DNA of 64,000 bases, taken from contig JBBSEX010000021.1 in the NCBI GenBank assembly GCA_038239345.1, positions 1 through 64,000 on the forward strand, written 5' to 3'. Below are positions 53,864 through 62,533 of the stretch, piece by piece. How positions within the stretch are numbered: position 1 is the stretch's first letter; each line of letters opens with the position of its first letter. The notes beneath the pieces were generated by a model. The model did no database searches. It had not been told where the DNA came from and saw nothing but the letters and a program-made list of their open reading frames with translations. This DNA comes from JBBSEX01 sp038239345 (GTDB lineage Bacteria; Acidobacteriota; Terriglobia; Bryobacterales; Bryobacteraceae). A program made the translations under genes and the position numbers.

Positions 53864-55168
53864 TCACTTCAATTTTGCCAGTTCATCCTTGGCCACCGAT
53901 TTCCAGCGGCTGACTTCGCGGCGGCGATTACTGGGCATTGTGTCCACGGCTTCGATGGCCCGCTCGAACGCTTCCCGGGCTTCGGTCGTTTTTTCCTGTT
54001 GGGCCAGGACGCGGCCATACCAGCACAAGCCTTCCGGATCGTACGGGCGGCGGTTTGTATACTTTTCGAGCGCTACCAGCGCTGGGCCGTTCTCGCCAGC
54101 GGTGAACAATGCCGCTCCCAGTTCGCGCCAAACTTCTCCCGAGGCGTGTCTCTCATCGAGCGCTGCCACCTTACGAAATCGGGCGATCGCCTCCGTGGGA
54201 TTTCCACGCTCTATCGCGATGCGCCCCAATTGATGTTGGGCGTCGATTTCTTCGTCGTTGATCTCCACCGCTCGATGAAAACTGGCGCTCGCTTCGTCCA
54301 CACGGCGGCGCTGCTGGTAGATCAGGCCAAGCTGGTAATGGGCATCGGAATCGCGGGGATTAATGGTGGCTAGTTCCAGTTGGCGGCGGAAATTCTGGCG
54401 CTGGCTGAGCCCGCTGCCGAGTGCCCGTATATCGCCCTGAAATAAACTATAAATAAAATAAAGGAACAGAGGCGAACCGGCATAGTAGAGTAATGGCCCC
54501 GCTAGATCGCGGACCATCACTCCGGCGATGCCAGCCACCCCTCCCATGATCGAGGCTGCAGCGGCTTCACCGAGCCGGACGCCGTACATGACGCGTGCGG
54601 CACACCCGGCCAGGGCAAGGAAATACGCCGTCGAGACCCACCACAGAATCGGCTGGCGAGGCATCGGGATATGGACCGCCATCGTTCCTAATCCGAATAG
54701 GGTCAGGGGTAGAAATGCGGCGGTCCAGGCCATCGCCAGCAACAGAAGAAGAGGCAGATAATCGCGCGTCAGCACGGTAGTAAATCCGCCGCCTTTCACC
54801 ACGCTCATCCATAAAATGATCCCCGGGGTGACGAACAAGGCCAGGGCGATCAACGGGGCGAAGGGGCTAAAGGCATCATAGGCCGTGAAGCGTTCCAGCG
54901 ATCGCTCCAAGATGCCTGGACCCAGGGGTTCTTCTGGAATTGCGCGGCGGTCAATCCCGCTTCGGGGCGGGGGAGCAGACTCTGGATCCGGCGCCACAGC
55001 AACTGGCGAAGTAACAACGGCCATGCTGGGAACGTGGAGGGCGAAAGTGGTTGCTACGGCGAGCAATAAGGCGATCCAAAGTCGCCCTTCATCCAGTAAT
55101 CGGCTCAACGCCGCCAGAGGCTGGATATATAGTTGAAACAACCGCTTACTGTTCTCGACCAACGGCAT
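53864..55168 (-). CDS. Membrane protein with Yip1-like region and TPR repeats
   Basis: 434 residues. An early helix (LWIALLLAVATTFALHV), a Pro-rich stretch, four to five helices (APLIALALFVTPGIILWMSV, LLLLLAMAWTAAFLPLTLF, ILWWVSTAYFLALAGCAARV) resembling Yip1-domain proteins, then at least four TPR repeats (SDAHYQLGLIYQQRRRVDEASASFHRAVEIN; IDAQHQLGRIAIERGNPTEAIARFRKV; YDPEGLCWYGRVLAQQEKTTEAREAFERAIE). TPRs suggest a scaffold. Divergent from alaS, only 22 bp between start codons. Confidence 0.85.
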   Translation of the reverse strand: MPLVENSKRLFQLYIQPLAALSRLLDEGRLWIALLLAVATTFALHVPSMAVVTSPVAVAPDPESAPPPRSGIDRRAIPEEPLGPGILERSLERFTAYDAFSPFAPLIALALFVTPGIILWMSVVKGGGFTTVLTRDYLPLLLLLAMAWTAAFLPLTLFGLGTMAVHIPMPRQPILWWVSTAYFLALAGCAARVMYGVRLGEAAAASIMGGVAGIAGVMVRDLAGPLLYYAGSPLFLYFIYSLFQGDIRALGSGLSQRQNFRRQLELATINPRDSDAHYQLGLIYQQRRRVDEASASFHRAVEINDEEIDAQHQLGRIAIERGNPTEAIARFRKVAALDERHASGEVWRELGAALFTAGENGPALVALEKYTNRRPYDPEGLCWYGRVLAQQEKTTEAREAFERAIEAVDTMPSNRRREVSRWKSVAKDELAKLK

Positions 55169-55190
55169 CCGTGTGTCAGAATAACAATAA

Positions 55191-57827
55191 ATGACAGGGA
55201 ATCTGATTCGCCAGAAGTTTCTGGACTATTTCCATGCCCAGCAACACCGCATCGTGCGCAGTTCTTCGCTGGTGCCCGCTAATGACCCGACGCTGCTGTT
55301 CACTAATGCCGGGATGAACCAATTTAAAGATGTATTCCTGGGAGAAGAAACGCGCGATTATTCGCGCGCTACGTCGTCGCAAAAGTGTGTCCGGGCGGGC
55401 GGAAAACATAACGATCTGGAAAACGTCGGCTACACACGCCGGCATCACACTTTCTTTGAAATGCTGGGGAATTTTTCGTTTGGCGATTACTTCAAACGGG
55501 AAGCCATCGCTTATGCCTGGGAACTGATCACCGCCGTTTACGGGCTGCCTAAAGACAAACTGTATATCACCGTTTTCCGCGAAGATGACGACGCCGAACG
55601 TCTTTGGCAGGAAGTTACGGGGATTCCCAAAAGCCGGATTTTTCGCCTCGATGAAAAGGACAATTTCTGGCAGATGGGTGAGACGGGGCCGTGCGGACCT
55701 TGCTCGGAAATTCATTACGATCTAGGCCCCGAAGGCGCCGAACCAGGGAGGGAACAGGAACAATTTCCGCTCGATGGTGGCGGGCGTTTCGTTGAGATCT
55801 GGAACCTTGTGTTCATGCAATTCGACCGGTCCCTGGATGGAGAGATGACGCCGCTGCCGCGCCCTTCCATCGATACAGGAATGGGTTTGGAACGTGTTGC
55901 GGCGGTACTACAGGGCAAGCTTACAAACTATGAAACGGACCTCATCCGCCCGATAATCGATCGCGCCGCGGAGTTGATTCACATTGCTTATGGCGCCGGC
56001 GATCGCGCCGATACGGTGCTTCGCATCAATGCCGACCATAGCCGCGCGACGGCGTTCCTGATCCACGATGGCGTAGTGCCGTCGAACGAAGGCCGTGGCT
56101 ATGTGTTGCGCAAAATTATGCGCCGGGCGATGCGCAATGCCCGCATGATCGGAATGGCCGACCCCTATCTGCATCAACTCACCGGATTCGTGGCTGACGT
56201 GATGAAGCCCGCCTATCCCGAGATGATGGAGAGCATCGCGCGGGTGGCCCGCGTGGTGAAAGACGAGGAGCATCGCTACGCGACGACTTTCCAGGTGGCG
56301 GAGCGATTCTTCCACGACGAAGCAAAGTCGGCCGTGGGCGGCGTGTTGCCCGGTGCTGCCGCTTTCAAGCTTTACGATACGTATGGTCTGGCGCTCGATG
56401 AGCAGGAAGAGATGGCTCGCGAGTTCGGTCTGGCTATAGATCGCGAAGGCTTCACGGCGGAGATGGAAAAGCAGCGGACTCGCGCCCGAGCCAGTTGGAA
56501 AGGCGCGGAGAAGACGCAGATCGCGCCGGTGTATCAAGAGTTGTTAGCAAAAGGCCGTACGCAGTTCGTTCGCGAGAATTTATTGCTGCCGCGGAGCCGC
56601 GTCGTAGGCCTGGTGGCCGGTCAAACGCTGGTGGATGAAGTGCCGGCAGGCGCACAGGCCGAGCTCATTTTCGATCAAACACCTTTCTACGCCGAGGCCG
56701 GTGGCCAGGTTGGCGATAAGGGCGCGCTCTATGGCGCCGATGATGCGAAGGTCGCCGACGTGGAGACGACGTTTTCCGCGGTACCCGGTTTGTCGGTGCA
56801 CCGGATCGTGGCTTTGGCTCCTATTCATGTGGGCGATGTTTTGTCGGCCCAGGTGACGGAATCCGTTCGCGCGGCAACGATGCGCAATCACACGGCGACT
56901 CATCTGCTGCATGCCGCTCTGCGAACCGTGTTAGGGAAGCACGTGAAACAGGCCGGCAGCATCGTGGATCCCAGCCGCCTGCGTTTCGACTTCACCCATT
57001 ACGCGGCGCTCGATCCGGACGAACTGGCCGAAGTTGAGCGATTGATGACCGAGCAGATTTTGCGCAACACGCCACTGCATACGGATGTGATGGAGCTCGA
57101 TCAGGCGCTGTCTACCGGGGCAATGGCTTTGTTTGGCGAGAAGTATGGCGACCGTGTGCGCGTCGTGCAGATACCCGATTTCAGCAAAGAGTTGTGCGGC
57201 GGAACTCACGTGCAGCGGACCGGCGATATCGGCATATGCAAGATCGTTTACGAAGGCAGTATCGCGGCTGGAGTGCGCCGCGTAGAAGCTGTGACCGGTG
57301 AAGGCGCTCTGCGACGATTTCAAGACGCCACGCAGACGTTGGCCCGGGTCGGCACTATCGTTCATACTTCCGAGCCCGAGCTGATCGATCAAGTGGAAAA
57401 GCTGGTGGGCCAGCAAAAGACCATGGAGAAGCAGTTGGAGCAGTTGAAGGATAAAGTGGCGCAATCGCAGGTGGGCGCGCTGGAATCGCAGGCCAGGGAG
57501 TTGAAAGGCGTGAAGGTTCTGGCGGCGCAGGTTAGCGGACTGGATCGCACCCAGCTGCGAACTCTTGTCGACGCCTTGCGCAATAAATGGAAGACTGCCG
57601 TGGTGGTGTTGGCGAGCGTGGAAGACGGCAACGTCGCCATTGTCAGCGCGGTAACCAAAGATCTGACGGCGAAGGTGCATGCCGGAAAGTTGGCCGGGTC
57701 ACTAGCGCAAGCGGTGGGCGGTAAGGGCGGCGGACGTCCCGATATGGCCGAGGCTGGCGGCAAGGATGCCGCTGCTTTACCCGCTGCGCTCGACGGCGTT
57801 TACTCGTCCGTTGAGGCGATGTTGTGA
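55191..57827 (+). CDS. alaS: Alanine-tRNA ligase
   Basis: 878 residues, the standard size. Class II catalytic domain (FLDYFHAQQHRIVRSSSLVP, PTLLFTNAGMNQFKDVFLG, HHTFFEMLGNFSFGDYFK, GMGLERVAAVLQGK), tRNA-binding domain, editing domain with zinc/His ligands NHTATHLLHAAL and LCGGTHVQRTGDIG, and a C-terminal DHHA1 domain (KAGKLAGSLAQAVGGKGGGRPDMAEAGGKD for the last part). It charges tRNA-Ala. The stop overlaps the ypdA-like gene start by 4 bp. Confidence 0.98.
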   Translation: MTGNLIRQKFLDYFHAQQHRIVRSSSLVPANDPTLLFTNAGMNQFKDVFLGEETRDYSRATSSQKCVRAGGKHNDLENVGYTRRHHTFFEMLGNFSFGDYFKREAIAYAWELITAVYGLPKDKLYITVFREDDDAERLWQEVTGIPKSRIFRLDEKDNFWQMGETGPCGPCSEIHYDLGPEGAEPGREQEQFPLDGGGRFVEIWNLVFMQFDRSLDGEMTPLPRPSIDTGMGLERVAAVLQGKLTNYETDLIRPIIDRAAELIHIAYGAGDRADTVLRINADHSRATAFLIHDGVVPSNEGRGYVLRKIMRRAMRNARMIGMADPYLHQLTGFVADVMKPAYPEMMESIARVARVVKDEEHRYATTFQVAERFFHDEAKSAVGGVLPGAAAFKLYDTYGLALDEQEEMAREFGLAIDREGFTAEMEKQRTRARASWKGAEKTQIAPVYQELLAKGRTQFVRENLLLPRSRVVGLVAGQTLVDEVPAGAQAELIFDQTPFYAEAGGQVGDKGALYGADDAKVADVETTFSAVPGLSVHRIVALAPIHVGDVLSAQVTESVRAATMRNHTATHLLHAALRTVLGKHVKQAGSIVDPSRLRFDFTHYAALDPDELAEVERLMTEQILRNTPLHTDVMELDQALSTGAMALFGEKYGDRVRVVQIPDFSKELCGGTHVQRTGDIGICKIVYEGSIAAGVRRVEAVTGEGALRRFQDATQTLARVGTIVHTSEPELIDQVEKLVGQQKTMEKQLEQLKDKVAQSQVGALESQARELKGVKVLAAQVSGLDRTQLRTLVDALRNKWKTAVVVLASVEDGNVAIVSAVTKDLTAKVHAGKLAGSLAQAVGGKGGGRPDMAEAGGKDAAALPAALDGVYSSVEAML

Positions 57828-58804
57828 GTCGCGATGAAACAACCGACGTAGTGATTGTCGGCGCCGGACCCACCGGTCTGGCATGTGGCATTGAACTGAA
57901 GCGGCGGGGTGTCGCGGCGGTATTGGTGGACAAGGGCTGCCTCACAAATTCGCTATATCATTACCCCACTAACATGACGTTCTTCACGACACCGGAGTTG
58001 CTGGAAATCGGCGATCTCCCGATGACGTCGCTCAATGAGAAGCCTGGGCGGACCGAGGCCTTGAAGTATTACCGCCGCGCCGCCGAACATTATGGATTGA
58101 GCATTCGCCAGTATGAGCACGTCCTGCGCATTGAGGGTGAGGACGGGGCATTTCAAGTACAGACGCAGGACCGGCATGGTTGCCCTCACTCGATTGCGGC
58201 GAAGAAAGTGATTCTGGCGACGGGCTATTACGATATTCCAAACCGCCTGAATGTACCTGGTGAGGATCTGGCGAAGGTGATTCACTATTACAAGGAACCG
58301 CACCCATATTTCGATTCCGACGTTCTGGTCGTGGGCGCGAAAAATTCGGCGGCCATCGCCGCTCTGGAACTGCACTGGAACAACGCCCGCGTTACGATGG
58401 TCCATCGCGGGCCGGGAATTCATAAAAACGTAAAATATTGGATTAAACCTAATATTGAAAATCGAATTAAGAACGGCGAAATTCCCGCGCACTTTCATAC
58501 ACACGTACGGGAAATCCGCCCGGCGTCGGTATTGCTGGACACGCCCGAAGGGCCATTAGAAATCAAGAACGACTTTGTTTTCGCGATGATCGGTTATCGT
58601 CCCGATTTCGAATTCATGGCGGCGCACGGAATCCACCTGGATGAGCATGACCAGCGGCCGCATACCGATCCAGTCACGCTGGAGAGTGAGCGCAAGGGGA
58701 TTTATCTGGCGGGCGTGATTGTGGCCGGCACGCATACCAACGAAATCTTCATAGAAAACGGACGCTTTCACGGAAAAATGATCGCCGAAGCAATCGCTAA
58801 ATAG
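57824..58804 (+). CDS. YpdA-family FAD/NAD(P)-dependent disulfide reductase
   Basis: 326 residues. FAD motif VVIVGAGPTGLACGIEL, the YpdA signature YHYPTNMTFFTTPELLEIGDLP, ATGYYDIPNRLNVPGED, NADPH Rossmann VLVVGAKNSAAIAALELHW, and FVFAMIGYRPDFEF plus YLAGVIVAGTHTNEIFIENGRFHG. YpdA (Bdr) reduces bacillithiol disulfide in Firmicutes; relatives occur in Acidobacteriota, some of which are thought to make bacillithiol-type thiols. No bacillithiol synthesis gene is in the window. Overlap with alaS implies coupled translation. Confidence 0.9.
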   Translation: MSRDETTDVVIVGAGPTGLACGIELKRRGVAAVLVDKGCLTNSLYHYPTNMTFFTTPELLEIGDLPMTSLNEKPGRTEALKYYRRAAEHYGLSIRQYEHVLRIEGEDGAFQVQTQDRHGCPHSIAAKKVILATGYYDIPNRLNVPGEDLAKVIHYYKEPHPYFDSDVLVVGAKNSAAIAALELHWNNARVTMVHRGPGIHKNVKYWIKPNIENRIKNGEIPAHFHTHVREIRPASVLLDTPEGPLEIKNDFVFAMIGYRPDFEFMAAHGIHLDEHDQRPHTDPVTLESERKGIYLAGVIVAGTHTNEIFIENGRFHGKMIAEAIAK

Positions 58805-58822
58805 GCGGCGTATAATGCGAGC

Positions 58823-60421
58823 GTGCACGCCATTTTCCTACTCTTGGCATTATTCGCGCAAAAGCCCATCGTTGAACCCTCTGGTGTGCAGAACGCCGCT
58901 AGCCTGATCGCTCAAAATCCGCCGTCGATCACCCCGGGGATGCTGCTCACCCTCAAAGGTCAAAACCTGGCCGCCTCCACCGGTGTCGCCAGCAGTTCTC
59001 CATGGCCCGTCAGCATAAACGGTACGTCGGTTACGTTGAACGGCAATCCGGCGTCATTGCTTTTCGTGTCGCCCGCGCAAATCAATCTGCAGGTACCGTC
59101 GGCCTTGCGCGGTGCGGCCGCCGCCAGTGTCGTTGTCAACACCACAACCGGTACCAGCGACCCCATTGTGGTTCAGGTTGCGCCGCAATCGTTGGGTATC
59201 TTCACGCAAAATAGCACCGGCTGCGGATCTGGGGCGGTTCTTAATATTCACGCCGACGGCAGTGCGGATGTCAATACGCCTCAAAACAGTTTCGATCCTT
59301 CGCGTGACCTTGGGCTCTCGCTCTTCCTGACGGGTCTCGGTGCATTTGCCGACCGTGTAGACGGCTTGCCTTGGATCTACAATCCCGCCGACAATCAGTC
59401 CGGCCCTGGGGGTCTGGTTGCCACGGTGGGAGTTCGCGCAGTGCAAACCAGCCAAGGAATGAGCGTGCAATACGCGGGTCCGGCCCCGGGTGCCGTCGGA
59501 CTGGACCAGGTGAACGCTATTCCCAGCAGAGTTCTGTCACTGGGCGAGGGCTGCGATCGGCCGCTGTCTTTAGTGGATACTAAGTTGAATACCCGCGGCA
59601 GCGCCAGCCAATTTGTAACCGTCAGCATTCATCGCGGCGGCGGTGTCTGCGTGGATCCTCCAGTCACCCGTCTCGGGTTGATCACCTGGCAGAAGAATTT
59701 CGTCAGCGACGTGGGAGTGTCGTCATCCTCCGATGGTTTAAATATCCGTTTTCTGGAGGGCAATCAACTCCTGTTTCCGGTGCCTGGCTCCCCGCCGGCA
59801 ATTGGCTGCTGCACCCCCGAAGTCGCGCCTTCAGCGGCGTCATGTCCGGCTGTGCTTCCACTGACGTTGGGCGCCGGAACTATCATGGTGGCCGGTATCA
59901 CACCCGACCCAGTCTCGCTGCCACCGGAAGCGCGGAACGTCTACCAAACGGCGTTTCCAGCAGGCACCGTGAAGGGCGGGAACTATCAAGTAAATGCAGC
60001 AGGAGGATCCATCATCGGCCCATTCAGCGCCCAAGCGGCCATCCCGCCGCCGATCGCCATCACAACCGGTCTCTCGCCGGGCGGCGCGCTGACTTTTCCC
60101 AAGCAAATCACCTGGACTGGCGGGGACGACCGCAGCACAATCAACGTCATCGTCAAAGTGACGACGCCATATTTTTCAGGGCAATTTCAACAATTCACTG
60201 CCGCCTCAGCATCGGCGGGCAGCATCGATGTAGGCAACCTGACCTTCACCGCAATCGGCTCGCCACCGATCAGAGTGCCCAACGGCAAAGTAGAAATCAT
60301 CATCACACAAACCTCACAACCGTCAGGCCCGACGTTCACCGCACCGGGTCTGACATTGGGCGGTCGGCAGACATGGGAGTATGTGTGGGATTTTCGGGGT
60401 TTGTGGTATTCAGGGGTGTAG
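58823..60421 (+). CDS. Exported Solibacter-type IPT-domain protein
   Basis: 532 residues. Signal-like MHAIFLLLALFAQ. Near the N-terminus lies the domain often found at the C-termini of large Solibacter proteins (TIGR03437-like): VQNAASL, ITPGMLLTLKGQNLA, TSVTLNGNPASLLFVSPAQINLQVPSAL. The rest is beta-rich, Cys-poor apart from CC pairs (IGCCTPEV; ASCPAV), with long Ser/Thr/Pro-rich loops. Likely a cell-surface adhesin or matrix protein. The lineage signature is more informative than the function. Confidence 0.85.
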   Translation: MHAIFLLLALFAQKPIVEPSGVQNAASLIAQNPPSITPGMLLTLKGQNLAASTGVASSSPWPVSINGTSVTLNGNPASLLFVSPAQINLQVPSALRGAAAASVVVNTTTGTSDPIVVQVAPQSLGIFTQNSTGCGSGAVLNIHADGSADVNTPQNSFDPSRDLGLSLFLTGLGAFADRVDGLPWIYNPADNQSGPGGLVATVGVRAVQTSQGMSVQYAGPAPGAVGLDQVNAIPSRVLSLGEGCDRPLSLVDTKLNTRGSASQFVTVSIHRGGGVCVDPPVTRLGLITWQKNFVSDVGVSSSSDGLNIRFLEGNQLLFPVPGSPPAIGCCTPEVAPSAASCPAVLPLTLGAGTIMVAGITPDPVSLPPEARNVYQTAFPAGTVKGGNYQVNAAGGSIIGPFSAQAAIPPPIAITTGLSPGGALTFPKQITWTGGDDRSTINVIVKVTTPYFSGQFQQFTAASASAGSIDVGNLTFTAIGSPPIRVPNGKVEIIITQTSQPSGPTFTAPGLTLGGRQTWEYVWDFRGLWYSGV

Positions 60422-60483
60422 GGGCGGATTCGTTCGGTCATAACCGATCGCGGTTTGAAAGTTTTCCGCGCTATCATTTCCCC

Positions 60484-61326
60484 ATGTACACCCGCCGACA
60501 ATTCAGCAAGCTCGCTCTTGCCGCCCCCGCGTTGGGGTATGCGTTCGGAAAGATTGACTCGACGATTCATGGCGTCATGATTGGGGCCCAGACTTATAGT
60601 TTTCGCGACCGGCCCTTGGATGCCTGTATCGCCGCCATGAAGGAAGTGGGACTCGGGTATGCCGAGTTGTGGGAAGGACATCTAATTCCCAAGGACAAGG
60701 CCGCCGCGGAGGTTTGGCGACAGAATCCGCCGGTGGATGAGATCAAAGCCGCGCGAAAGAAATTCGACGATGCCGGAATTCAGATATATGCATTGAATTA
60801 TAGTTTTCGTGAGAATTGGAACGACGAACAAATCCAGCATGGCTTCGATATCGCGAGGGCGCTGGGCGTTAATAAAATAACGGCGTCGTCCAATGTCTCG
60901 ACGGCGAAGCGCATCAATCCGTTTGCCGAGAAGGCCAAGGTCTTTGTCGGGATGCACAATCATTCAAACCTGAAGCCCAATGAATTCGCCCGTCCCGAGG
61001 ATTTCGCCGAGGCGATGAAGAGGCAGTCGAAGTACATCTGCATCAATCTGGATATCGGCCATTTCACCGCGGCCGGCTTCGATCCGGTGGCCTTCCTGGA
61101 AGAACATCACGATCGAATTCTGACACTGCATATTAAGGACAGGAAAAAGAATCAGGGTGAGAATGTTCCGTTCGGCGAGGGCGATACAAATATCAAGGGC
61201 GTACTTCAGGTCTTGAAGAACAAGCATTACGCGATCCCGGCGGATATTGAGTATGAATATAAGGGGGCAGATTCCGTAGTGGAAGTGAAGAAGTGTTTCG
61301 AGTACTGTAAGGCGCAGTTGGCGTAG
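60484..61326 (+). CDS. Tat-exported sugar phosphate isomerase/epimerase-like TIM barrel
   Basis: 280 residues from ATG 60484. A twin-arginine signal (MYTRRQFSKLALAAPALG). A xylose-isomerase-like TIM barrel follows: IGAQTYSFRDRPLDACIAAMKEVG, YAELWEGHLIP, IQIYALNYSF, GMHNHSNLKP, CINLDIGHFTAAGFDP, LTLHIKDRKKNQGE, DIEYEYKGADSVVEVKK. The metal-ligand positions E, D, H, E are present. It should act on a sugar or polyol in the periplasm. The long frame upstream (to 59842) belongs to another frame of the previous gene. Confidence 0.9.
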   Translation: MYTRRQFSKLALAAPALGYAFGKIDSTIHGVMIGAQTYSFRDRPLDACIAAMKEVGLGYAELWEGHLIPKDKAAAEVWRQNPPVDEIKAARKKFDDAGIQIYALNYSFRENWNDEQIQHGFDIARALGVNKITASSNVSTAKRINPFAEKAKVFVGMHNHSNLKPNEFARPEDFAEAMKRQSKYICINLDIGHFTAAGFDPVAFLEEHHDRILTLHIKDRKKNQGENVPFGEGDTNIKGVLQVLKNKHYAIPADIEYEYKGADSVVEVKKCFEYCKAQLA

Positions 61327-61335
61327 CGCAAAATT

Positions 61336-62214
61336 CTACACGTCGACGTGCTTCTCAGCCAGAAAATCGCGGATGGCGGCATTCACTTGGGCCGGCCTCT
61401 CATGAATCACCCAGTGGGTTCCGTCGGCGATGCGGACGATTTTCAGGTCGGGTACAAACTCTTCCATACCATCCAGATTTGTCGCCAGGAGCGCCTTATC
61501 CTGTTCGCCCCAGATGACCAGTACCGGAACATGAACCGTCAACTTCGCGGGATCAACCGAGAAGCTACCACCCCCAGGACCAGCCTTGGCGGCGCGATAG
61601 TAGTTTAAGCCTCCGGTCAGCGCGCCGGGTCGCGACCATGCGTCGATGTACACATCTTTGTCTTCTTCCGTGAAGTGACCTTGCTTCAGTCCTTCGCCCA
61701 TTACGGCATTTACCAGCGCCGCATAATTTCCCGCTGAGAGAGTGGCTTCGCCTTGTTCCGAACGGAACATCAGCATATACGCGCTGGCCTTCTGCTGCGC
61801 CGGATTATGCTCCAATTCACGTTGAAAAATAGCAGGGTGCGGAGCGTTGACGATCACTAGCGAGTGCAACTGTTCTGGATGCTGCAGCGCGAACGCCCAG
61901 GCGACCACGCCGCCCCAATCGTGCCCAACGAGGATGAACTTCGAGGCTCCCAGGTTGGCGGCCAACGCTTTGATGTCTTCGACGAGGATTTTGACTTTAT
62001 AGCTTTCCACGCCCTCCGGTTTCGAGGAGAGGTTATAGCCGCGCATGTCTGGCGCTACAGCATGGTGATCGCGTCCGAATTCCTCCAGTTGATTCTTCCA
62101 CTCGTACCAGAATTCCGGGAATCCATGCAGAAAAATAATCAGCGGGCCAGTCCCCTGCTCCACATAGTGCAGGCGGACTCCATTCACGTCGGCGAAGTTG
62201 TCAGTCATCGCCAA
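61336..62214 (-). CDS. Epoxide hydrolase-like alpha/beta hydrolase
   Basis: 292 residues (TTG 62214 or ATG 62208). HGFPEFWYEWKNQ (HGXP oxyanion motif), APDMRGYNLSSKPEGV, nucleophile Asp in LVGHDWGGVVAWAFAL, two lid Tyr in the GLNYYRAAK region, acid in VLVIWGEQDKALL, and His in IADGTHWVIHE. It opens epoxides to diols or, less likely, dehalogenates. Last gene of the thiC unit. Confidence 0.92.
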   Translation of the reverse strand: MAMTDNFADVNGVRLHYVEQGTGPLIIFLHGFPEFWYEWKNQLEEFGRDHHAVAPDMRGYNLSSKPEGVESYKVKILVEDIKALAANLGASKFILVGHDWGGVVAWAFALQHPEQLHSLVIVNAPHPAIFQRELEHNPAQQKASAYMLMFRSEQGEATLSAGNYAALVNAVMGEGLKQGHFTEEDKDVYIDAWSRPGALTGGLNYYRAAKAGPGGGSFSVDPAKLTVHVPVLVIWGEQDKALLATNLDGMEEFVPDLKIVRIADGTHWVIHERPAQVNAAIRDFLAEKHVDV

Positions 62215-62221
62215 CAGATTA

Positions 62222-62533
62222 TCACTCTACAATCCGTCCGTTCGGTGCTAAGACACGAGTGATTTCAGCGGTGGCGGCCGGCGCAATGATTTTGTCGAAG
62301 AAATGATCCTGCCAAGGGATTTCGTCAGCCGAGCCATGCACGAACATGACGTTTTCCAGGTCGCGGCATTCGCGGCGTCCGGCGCGTACCGCGTCGTCTT
62401 CGCCGACACATACCAAGAGGCCTTTCGTGAGTTTGGCGGCGATCGCGGCGATTACTTCCGCGCCCCGACTGTAGAGCAGCAGAACGCGATCGCTGGGGTC
62501 GATTTTAAGCTCGATGCCCGTTGGAATCCGCAT
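62222..62533 (-). CDS. Minimal SAM-methyltransferase-like domain
   Basis: 103 residues. MRIPTGIELKIDPSDRVLLLYSRGAEVIAAIAAKL resembles motif I, then VCVGEDDAVRAGR, VMFVHGSADEIPWQDHFFDKIIAP (motif IV-like) and EITRVLAPNGRIVE. It is only half of a normal methyltransferase and lacks a clear G-x-G-x-G loop, so it may be a binding protein or a shortened relic. It overlaps thiC by 29 bp and lies 7 bp before the epoxide hydrolase gene. Confidence 0.65.
   Translation of the reverse strand: MRIPTGIELKIDPSDRVLLLYSRGAEVIAAIAAKLTKGLLVCVGEDDAVRAGRRECRDLENVMFVHGSADEIPWQDHFFDKIIAPAATAEITRVLAPNGRIVE

Noticed and set aside
59842..61326. 494-residue frame including the TIM-barrel protein
   Set aside because: The first 214 codons overlap the previous gene in another frame and read as low-complexity; the Tat signal at 60484 marks the true start.
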